DNA of 64,000 bases, from NCBI GenBank assembly GCA_024180945.1, contig JAKSGN010000003.1, forward strand, positions 3,410,001-3,474,000, read 5' to 3'. The first letter of the stretch is position 1; each line of letters starts with the position of its first letter. Made by a program: the position numbers and the translations under genes. Below the pieces are notes generated by a model. The model saw nothing but the letters and a program-made list of their open reading frames with translations, was not told the origin of the DNA and made no database searches. Source of the DNA: Macrophomina tecta. Taxonomy: Eukaryota > Ascomycota > Dothideomycetes > Botryosphaeriales > Botryosphaeriaceae. This document shows positions 56,506 through 64,000 of the stretch, piece after piece.

Positions 56506-59500
56506 GGCTGGCGGGGGTGCTGGTAGTGGATCGGGGTGGTTCAAGCTGGCCAGCGGGGCGGGAGGTTGAGGTAGCGGGTAGCAGACAGTCAGACCCTCCG
56601 AATCAATGGGGCAATGCCTAATAGCAGCCAGTGGACCTGGAGAGGTCTTGGTGATTCGGAGTCTGACTGGGGTCTGGCGAGCTCCTCAAGCCGGGCAGCA
56701 GTGAGGAGTGGAGCGGAGGGGAGGCGCAGGGACCGAGCGAGCAGGGCGGGGATAAACAAGTGAAGCCGGAGAGGAATACGCAGCAGCCGGGGAGCAGGAG
56801 CAGGATAGGGACGGGTCAGTGGGAGCTTGGGCGCAAGCGGTGGGCTTGCGGGGGCGTGGGCTCAGTTTGTTCGGCGGCAAGCACGGAGCGGTTCAGTGTC
56901 GCGATGCGGCAGCTGCGAGCGAGCGCTGCTAGCGCGAGACTAGCTGTGGGCGGGCGGTGAGGCGGCGGGCGGGAAGGCAGCTGGAGAGGGAGATGTCGAG
57001 GCGCGGCCGCGACGAGCTGGGCGCTGGCGGGACTATATTTCAGCGGGGAAACAGAAGGCGCAGAGGAGCGTCATCGGGACAAATATCAGAGACACAGGCT
57101 AGGTTGCCGCGCCATGGCAGCCATTTCCGCGCTCCAGGGTCCGGCGTAACCGCCGGCGAGCAGCGCGCGGGCGTCGGCAAGGGCGTGGGCGGCGGGCAGT
57201 GAGCGGCGCGGCGGGCAGCAGACAGCGGCGGCGGCGGCAGCAGCAGCAGGTTGCAGGAGCTGCGCGACAGAGGTGCATGCAGCTGAAGAGTGAAGCAAGA
57301 CACGCCCATCCGCGATGGCCTCGACACGTGCAGCGGGTGACGGCGCGAGACAAACCCGCGTGTGCCCGTGCTGCGCGACGCGTCCTCCGGTGCGCCCTCA
57401 TCGCCGCTGCCACGGAACACTGCCATCCACGGCCTGGCACCGGTGCTGCTGTGACGTCCCACTGGCCCCGGCACTGCGCGGGCCGCGGCTGCCGGTCGCC
57501 CAAAAGGGTTCCGTCTCGTCCTCGCCGGCCTCGTACCTGATCTTCGCTTTCCGCTGCGTCATTTCGGGCTCATGCCTTGTCCATCATCCGGAGCTCTCCA
57601 GCTGACGCGCGCGCTGATTGGCGGGGAGCTAGCCCCGGCCGACCATCGAGATTCGCCCGTGCTCCTTCTTAAGCCTCCCAAATCCCGATCTCGACACCCT
57701 CGCGCAACGTCCTCGAGATCAGAGACCTCCCATACGTCTATCGCGACCTCAGTCCCCCCATTTTGCGCCGCTCACCGCCTGCAAACCCTCGCGCTGTCGT
57801 CAACGCGACCGTCGGTGGACGTCAGAGCCGTTGATGTCCCCTTCTCGCGCCGCCGAGGCCGTCATCCGCGCTCCAGATCTTCGACCTTGCCCCCGGCAAC
57901 CTATCCACAAACAGGCCATCCCCTGGGGTACGGCATGGTGATTGTCTGGTCTGGAACTGTGCGTCCTGCTGTGGCAGCAGCACAACCAGGAGCTCTGGAT
58001 AGACGCTTTACTGCTTCGGACCCACCCGCCACGCTCTTCCCGCTTCCGCGCTCGCGCCCTGCGGCGTCTCCCCAGGTCTGCTCCATGATCCTACCGCTCA
58101 TGCCGCTCTCCCGCTTCTTCAACGGCGCGCTCCACAATCGCCGCTCCCTGCCGCCTTCCCGACTGTAACCATACCCTCACGAACACCACCTTAGCAGTGT
58201 CCGTGGGAATACCGCCTGTGTCTCATTCCGGCCCCGGATGTGCCAATCGCAGTGTATCCGTGTGTCACCCCCCTCTGCTGTCACGCCCAACCAGGCTTTA
58301 ACTCCCCGGGAAAGCTCCCAAATGCGGAAATCTGCTTGCCAGCTCCTTCGATGCCCTTGCTGTATCTCTCGCCTCGCTCGGGCGTGAGCTCGCCCTCCTT
58401 GGTTCCATGGCGGTGTAGCAGCTTCGCCCGGTGCTAGGATTAGCATGCTGCTGCAGAGAGGGCCCGGGTAGGGAGCGGACCCTGAGGTGCGGTCCGCGGC
58501 ACAGGCGCTGCACAATCCGCATTCTTCCCTTGCCGCATGGGCAACGGACCGCCCGCGCATGCATATCTTATCCAGCACCACGGCCCGGGCCATCCACGCC
58601 TCTGACAGTGCACGTGAGCTGCACTCCACCTGGTCACACAGCCGTACTTGATACCATGCGGCTTGCAGTCCATCACCGCTGACAGGTCCCTAATCGGCTA
58701 GACCTGGGCCTAGCCTCAACGGTGGTCCACTTACAGCGGCAGGATGACCATGATCAACTTCTAACACAACCGTACTCAGGAAATCCACTTTTTGGCCCCG
58801 GGCCTATCACACGCCCTCCCAGCTACCCGGAAAGCTCCTCTTGCAGCAACCAGGAGGATTCTGTATCCCGTTACGCCACCCAGCTCGGTGGTGACGCCTC
58901 GCGAGAGCATGTACCGCCGCGCGGGCTCTCAAACCGTTGAACGCTGATCCGTGCAGCCGCCGCCTGCACAAGCCTTGCGGGAGTCGCCAACGATTGGCAG
59001 GGAACCCCCGGTGGTCTTCGTGGGTAAATTCACTTCGGATCCGCTCCTGGACACGGCCCGAAATCGCGTTCCCCAAAGTTTGTGACGGTAAGAAAGTAGG
59101 CAAACAGGCAAGCAGGCAAACATCAAGGTCAGACTTGGTCCCGCTCGACATGCCGTCCACTAGCCAAGCAAGGATTTCGTTCTTGGTCACCTTTGCCACG
59201 TCTTGTCTCAGGAGTCCAAAATGCCTGCCGCTTTCGCCCCGGGAGGTGGGATTGGATGTGGGGAACCAATGCTCCTTGTTCTTGCTGGTCTCGGTCTATT
59301 GCGTCATCCTTTTCTTCCTGCATGGCGTCGCGTTTTGGTGTTCGCGAAGCGGCACATATGGACGGACCTCGGAAGCGAAGGACAGAAGGCATCAAAGCAC
59401 CCCGAAGCCACCAAAGCTGGCATGCGAACGGCATTCTCTGCCAGTGGTATGGGACAGAGAGATGGAACAGTGAAATTGAAGGAGTCGATGTACGATGAAA

Positions 59501-59702
59501 GCGTAGACTGGACTGAGAAATCTAATGACAAACTGCGCGCCACGCGTGATGAATCATGGAAGACCGTTTATGCAAAAGGAACAGCTCACGAAGGCCATAT
59601 GTAGCGTCTCACTTCTTGAACCCAGACCGATCTGTGCAATAATCAGAACCTCTCTATCATGTTCTTCCTCACAGTCCACATGCGCGCACGCTTTCCATAG
59701 AT
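56506..59702. other. Long GC-rich region upstream of the PAS gene
   Basis: About 3.2 kb. The first kilobase (56506-57500) is very GC-rich, with (GGC)n/(AGC)n-like runs near 57225-57250, and is probably a long 5' leader and promoter of the PAS gene. Open frames here run on both strands and are Arg/Ala/Pro-rich, as expected by chance. No supported gene, repeat family or RNA gene was found in 57500-59702. Confidence 0.4.
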
Positions 59703-60221
59703 TTACATTGGAATGGAGAGGAGCAAGCAACCAAGCTGGATGGCACCGATGGCCAGGAAGACCTTCGGGCCGTCATCCTGGCGGTACGAGTCGACGCAGA
59801 AAGTGATGGCCGTCGTGCTGCCGAGGGAGCAGCCGAAGCTGATGACGCCGAAGAAGATTGTGGCGACTGGGCAGTTTTGTGAGTCCGGGCGTCTGGGGCA
59901 GAGGGTTTGGGGTGTATGTCTATCTTACGGATCTACGCGTCACGCTGCTTCGCGCTCCAGCCAAAGCCCATCAGGCCCATGGCCGTGCAGATGGCCACTG
60001 GGAAAGCCATCACCAAGCGGAACTCGGGCCCGTAGACTCCATCGTTTCACCTCGCCATCCACCTCACGATAACATCGCTGACCTTGCCAGCGACAGCAGT
60101 GCCGATAATACCGCCAACAAAGGGGCTGACATAGACCAAGCCTACCTGCGGAGCAGTGAAGTTGTAGGTATGCTTGCTGCGGTAGATTTCAGACAGATTC
60201 AGACAGAGTAATGAGCCACTC

Positions 60222-60274
<53 letters not shown>

Positions 60275-61802
60275 CCACAGTGCTCCACAGTACGGCAGGG
60301 TATGCAAAGAGAACGAAGGGGCGGACCATCCCGCGGAACCAACTATCGTGGGAGAGGCGGCCGGCATACGGAGCTAGCAACTGGGCGTAAGTCTTCTTTG
60401 GGGCCTTGCGATAACGATCGGTATAGGTGGTCGGGCCCGGAGTTGGGGCACCCGAGCCTGCTTCGAGGTCCATGCCGAAGCAGCCGGGAGATGGCTTCTC
60501 CAAGAGTTTAGGCATGACATTGTGCTGATTGCTGGCTGAGACACTGTCTTTCTGGATCTGTGCATCTATATGACTCTGGCTGAAATAGCCAAAAATCCTC
60601 AGTCCGTGGCGCTGCGTTCAAAGCAGTGGTCTTTAACTCGGTGTTGCAAGCCTCGCGTTGACGTGCAGGAGCTTCAGCTGCCTCTACCGCCGGGATTCCA
60701 GGGGCTTCATCGTCGACGCTGGTCTCATTAATGTCCTCCATTTCCTCCGCAATACCCTTCGAATTGTCCTCTGCGAATCCGACACGAAAGCTGGCGTTGC
60801 GTCTCCGGTCCGCAATTGAGCCTGGAGTTCCCGGATTCAGAAGATCGGCTGCCTCGGCCTTGTTCAGCTTCTCATTCACACACACCAAGCCAGGGTCAGA
60901 GGGCTCTAGTGACTTCTTGTTGAAGAAGACTCCCAAGTGCCTGTGCGCTCGACCGGCAGGGGAAAGTTAGCCTGGACCTCTGCGTTCTGCGCCGCGGAAC
61001 GAGGCGTCCTGTCCCACAAAGTTTCAGGAACGAATAAGGAAAAGTAGGACTCCACTGAATGCAACGACGATGGCAACCATCCTACCAAGGTTAGCAGTGT
61101 ATCTCAATATTCGCGGACGCCAAAATACCAAAACACCCCATCTCCAGCCAAGGGATGGGATGACAGCAGCACTGACGAGGGGAATCAGGTTCATTCCGCC
61201 CAGCAGGAGGAGCGTGTAGATCCCCAAGCGGTATGCCCGCTCATGCAGGAAGAAAATCTCGGCGATGGTAGCAGAAGGCAAGCACTCGACGGGCGACACT
61301 GCGAAGCCTTGGACAATCCGCGCAACCAGTAGGGACGCATAGTTCGGCGAGAGAGCGCACCAGACAGAGGCGGCAGTGAACAGGATCGCACCAACGAGGT
61401 ACACAGGCCTCTCTCCATATAGAATGGCCGTCGGAGATGCAACGACGCTGCCCAGCCCCAGACCCAACATGTAGAGCCCCGTCGTGAGGGCGACGCTTGG
61501 GACGGAAACCTTGTAGGTCTGGGCGACGTTATTGAAGCCGGCTGCGAGGACGGGGGCCCATGCCGCCACCAAGCATACAGAAAAAAGCCCAGTGACAACA
61601 AGGCAGCAAGTCTGCGCACGGAGCTCCAGTCCAGGGGGTCATTGTGAGACACCTCGGGCTGAGGGTCCAGAATGATCTTGCCGTCCGGGGTCCGCCTTTT
61701 CTCGCGGCGTGATGAGGCGCTGCGCAGAGAGGCAGGGTATGGCGAAGGGAGCGATGAGGAAAGAGGTCCTGGCAGGGGCATTCCGGAGACCGAGAGGCTC
61801 AT
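59703..61802 (-). pseudogene. MFS (DHA1-type) transporter pseudogene
   Basis: Clear major facilitator sequence spread over several frames. From the N-terminus: SHNDPLDWSSVRRLAALLSL, a one-base loss in a T6 run, then VAAWAPVLAAGFNNVAQTYK, GLGLGSVVASPTAILYGERP and VARIVQGFAVSPVECLPSAT. Next come a normal-looking intron, a frame break before FVPETLWDRTP (motif at the end of helix 6), a shifted central loop (FNKKSLEPSDPGL), the helix 7 region FVLFAYPAVLWSTVVYSL, and a (GA)n microsatellite at 60226-60270 read as Ser-Leu repeats. After a further break come TYNFTAPQVGLVYVSPFVGG and FRLVMAFPVAICTAMGLMGF. The last recognisable part is IFFGVISFGCSLGSTTAITF, followed by a premature end, so the final helices are missing. 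At least four frame disruptions rule out a full transporter unless they are assembly errors. Confidence 0.85.
60226..60270. repeat. (GA)n microsatellite
   Basis: About 22 uninterrupted GA units, lying inside the coding part of the MFS pseudogene, where the minus strand reads as a Ser-Leu repeat. Relatives have one Ser-Leu at this place, so the run looks like an expansion. Confidence 0.9.
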
Positions 61803-63639
61803 TGCGCTGGCTGACCTTGGAGAGGAGCAAGACGGAACCTAAGTGGCGTCGGCTGGGGAGATTGATTTGTAGAAGGGAAAAAAAAAAAATTGTACCGACC
61901 CGGAACTTCTTCTATTTCCCTGTCATTCAGAATGCCCATGCTCCACCTGGGTGGCTTCTGGATGCCGTTGTCGCCCTCATCGGCGGAATCATGGCGTCTT
62001 TTCGGCAGCCAGCTCACCATGTTGGAGGCAATGGATACGATATAGCAGCAAACACAACGACGCCGAAAAAGGAGTGTTTATAAATGGAATAGAGCAAGGG
62101 TCAACTGCCGGGCCTCTCGCGTCCAGCTGGACTCGTGAAGTAGAAATGTGCCAGGATGTTGACGGAGTGCGGAGTGGGTAGCGGCGTGGCCAACAGGAGC
62201 CAGTGCTGAGGCCGAGAACAAGGCAGTTGCGCGCTGAAGAGCGACGATGTCGCGGCATGCTCGTATTGCGGGGTGGAGGAGAGCAGGCGGGTGTGCGGGA
62301 GGATATGGAGGTGACGGGTTGGGAATAGAGATGGGATTGAGGCGGATTAGCGGGAGGGGTGGTAAGGGGGCCTAGGTCTGGGATGTGAAAACAAACCACC
62401 CCCCCCCCCCCCTCAACCCCCCGGTTTGCCACTTTATGGGGGAGAGAAGACGTTGTAAGCCTTTGATCTTTCGGCTAAAAGCTTGAGCTTACGCGTTCAT
62501 GTTTGCCTCGGAAGATCTTTCCATGGTATGGAAAGGGTGGAATTCGACTGTAGTCACCTCAGCGCAGCTTGAGTGTAGATCTGTGGATTAAACGGCTCTA
62601 CGATCAGTTGCTAGTGTGAGCAAACATGTACTACGGTAGAAAAAGATGATGATATGGGCAACTACCAGGGGATGGAAAAGGAATTGCATGTTGGAAAATC
62701 ACTGCACGCCAGGGTCCATCTGTAACGAGCGGGCCTCTACCTCTAAGGATCCAAACACCAGAGAGGGAGAAAACCTATCGAAGGGTTTCCTTAAGTGGGT
62801 ACAAGAAGAGGGTAAGAACAAGTCAAATACGTAATAAGACTAAGTACTACGTGCGAAGGCCGTGTTACTAATAGAGTCTAAATTCTATTATTAAAGTTAA
62901 CTACGGAGGTTAAAGCTATCTAAGAAGTATAGTATATATACGCGTAGAAGAGTATCTATAATCTAGTATTAATTCTATTAATCTATCTCTAGGGAAGATA
63001 GATTATAGAGATTAAAGAGGGTTAATCTATTTAATCTATATTTGCCTAGGCGAGAGTATATAGATTAATGCTTAGCGTTACGTGATTTACGTGACTCTCT
63101 GTGGATCTTTCTGCGGCGCGTATCTGCGCCCCGCTTCATTCCCTTATTCTGCCTGTTCCCTACCCTGTGGAGGCTGCGCCGTAACACCATCGCTAAGTGA
63201 GATATTATCGTAACGACCCCATAATTGTACAGACTGTTCCGTCTCTTCATAACAGCTTATTTCCGGCTTCACCTACCGCCATGAATGGACGAATCATGGG
63301 AAGGAAATAGCCTCGAATACTGAAGAAATGCTCAATATCTGCTGCGCCAAAGGCGAAGCATACACCGTCTCGATGTAAGCACGTGAGTGAAGTGTCGGCA
63401 GGAGAGGCGTCTCCAAGTACGAGCACGACCAAAAAGTAAGCTTATTGTCCATCAAGTAGATATCATGAGGCGAAGAAGCGAGGGAGGACTATTACACAGC
63501 TAAATTCGAACACCAAAGGTGCCATGTTTTCGTCAAGATGAGTTAGGAATCCATTGTGCCTTTATGCCCCCATATAACCCTGTGTTCACGCCATTAAAAT
63601 CGCTGTATGAAAACCAACCAGTGGCAACCAAGTCTAGAC
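61803..63639. other. Gene-poor region with AT-rich patch
   Basis: No gene is supported in 1.8 kb. A poly-C run lies at about 62397-62412. From about 62821 to 63070 the sequence is very AT-rich and dominated by TATAGATTA/CTATTAATC-like words, which contrasts with the GC-rich surroundings and resembles RIP-mutated or otherwise decayed repeat DNA. No terminal repeats or target duplications were found. Confidence 0.4.
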
Positions 63640-64000
63640 TCAGCTCGCCGTAATACCTCGCTCGCTCCCATTCCCCCTCAACAATGCAAAGTCTAAAGTA
63701 GTGCTTTCCCCACGAACCAGCGCAGGGCCTTCTGCCTTTCCAGGTACGAACTCCTCCGCCATTGAATCCTTCCCTTTAGCCTCTGGTGTACCACGGCTGC
63801 TATCATCGTCGTTGAATCGGAAACTTTCGAACTGTTGCTGTTGTTGTTGTTGTTGGTCTGCCGGCTGCTGCGGCGCGGCAGTGGAGGGCACAGCATCGTC
63901 GTCGGCGTCAAAGACATGACCGCTCCTCTTGCTCATGGTGCTCAGCCCTCTCCTCAGACCTTGCGACGTCGGCTCGATCCGCGGTAAAGTTGGGAGAGCC
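63640..64000 (-). CDS. Partial gene, C-terminal part of a polyglutamine protein
   Basis: The frame is open from the right edge of the window to a stop at 63640, so the gene continues beyond position 64000 and only its last 119 residues are seen. An internal ATG at 63936 (MSKRSGHVFDADDDAVPS) could be the true start, but the codons upstream (LPTLPRIEPTSQGLRRGLST) also read like protein, so I treat it as 5'-partial. It contains a run of eight Gln (CAA/CAG-encoded), an acidic stretch FNDDDSS and the ending RGNGSERGITAS. No domain is recognised. It is probably disordered. Confidence 0.55.
   Translation of the reverse strand, partial: ALPTLPRIEPTSQGLRRGLSTMSKRSGHVFDADDDAVPSTAAPQQPADQQQQQQQQFESFRFNDDDSSRGTPEAKGKDSMAEEFVPGKAEGPALVRGESTTLDFALLRGNGSERGITAS

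Noticed and set aside
1..64000. Secondary-metabolite cluster, CRISPR array or complete transposon
   Set aside because: No backbone synthase, no spaced direct repeats, and no transposase or terminal inverted repeats were seen; the P450 and MFS pseudogenes are 39 kb apart.

Overview
This is nuclear DNA of a filamentous ascomycete (Pezizomycotina; Dothideomycetes or a close class is an inference). The evidence is the many short GT-AG introns (about 48-110 nt, with CTAAC/CTGAC-like branch sites), compact GC-rich genes on both strands, a fungal-type gene set (Rkm5 methyltransferase, Ato/AceTr acetate transporter, an EED-type Polycomb protein, a PAS protein) and no bacterial operon structure. Exon-intron models were built by hand from splice signals and reading-frame continuity. 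All the multi-exon models given as intact genes keep an open frame from start to stop.

Layout. 1-1.7 kb: no assignable gene. 1.7-12.1 kb: long-chain acyl-CoA synthetase (-), ribosomal lysine methyltransferase (+), SMP-30-like beta-propeller lactonase (-), enoyl-CoA hydratase (+) and a DhaL-domain protein with a degenerate DhaK region (+). 12.5-18.6 kb: condensin SMC2 (+), converging on a coiled-coil orphan (-). 18.6-25.7 kb: gene-poor, with an AT-rich patch, a clear cytochrome P450 pseudogene and a second unidentified coding relic. 25.8-33.9 kb: acetate transporter (+), SnoaL-like protein with a mitochondrial-type leader (+), augmin subunit 6 (-) and HD-domain phosphohydrolase (+). 36.7-50.1 kb: proline-rich protein (-), MAPEG protein (-), Glo3-type ArfGAP (+), type II membrane glycosyltransferase-like protein (-) and the PRC2 WD40 subunit EED (+). 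50.1-54.9 kb: long stretch without a recognisable gene. 54.9-56.5 kb: PAS-domain protein (-), with about 3 kb of GC-rich upstream DNA. 59.7-61.8 kb: MFS transporter pseudogene (-) carrying a (GA)n microsatellite. 62.8-63.1 kb: second AT-rich patch. The right edge cuts a polyglutamine protein (-).

The genes do not form an obvious single pathway or biosynthetic cluster. There is a loose lipid/acetyl-CoA theme (acyl-CoA synthetase, enoyl-CoA hydratase, acetate transporter) and a loose chromosome theme (SMC2, augmin 6, EED), but these are probably coincidental neighbours. Several pairs are divergent and share an upstream region of 0.4-1.2 kb. The two pseudogenes lie in the two gene-poor, AT-patched intervals, as expected for accessory or decaying regions. 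I found no clear new multi-gene system. The most unusual single items are the DhaL protein whose DhaK half has lost its substrate-binding motifs, the GC-AG intron in EED whose retention keeps the frame open, and the decayed P450 and MFS genes.
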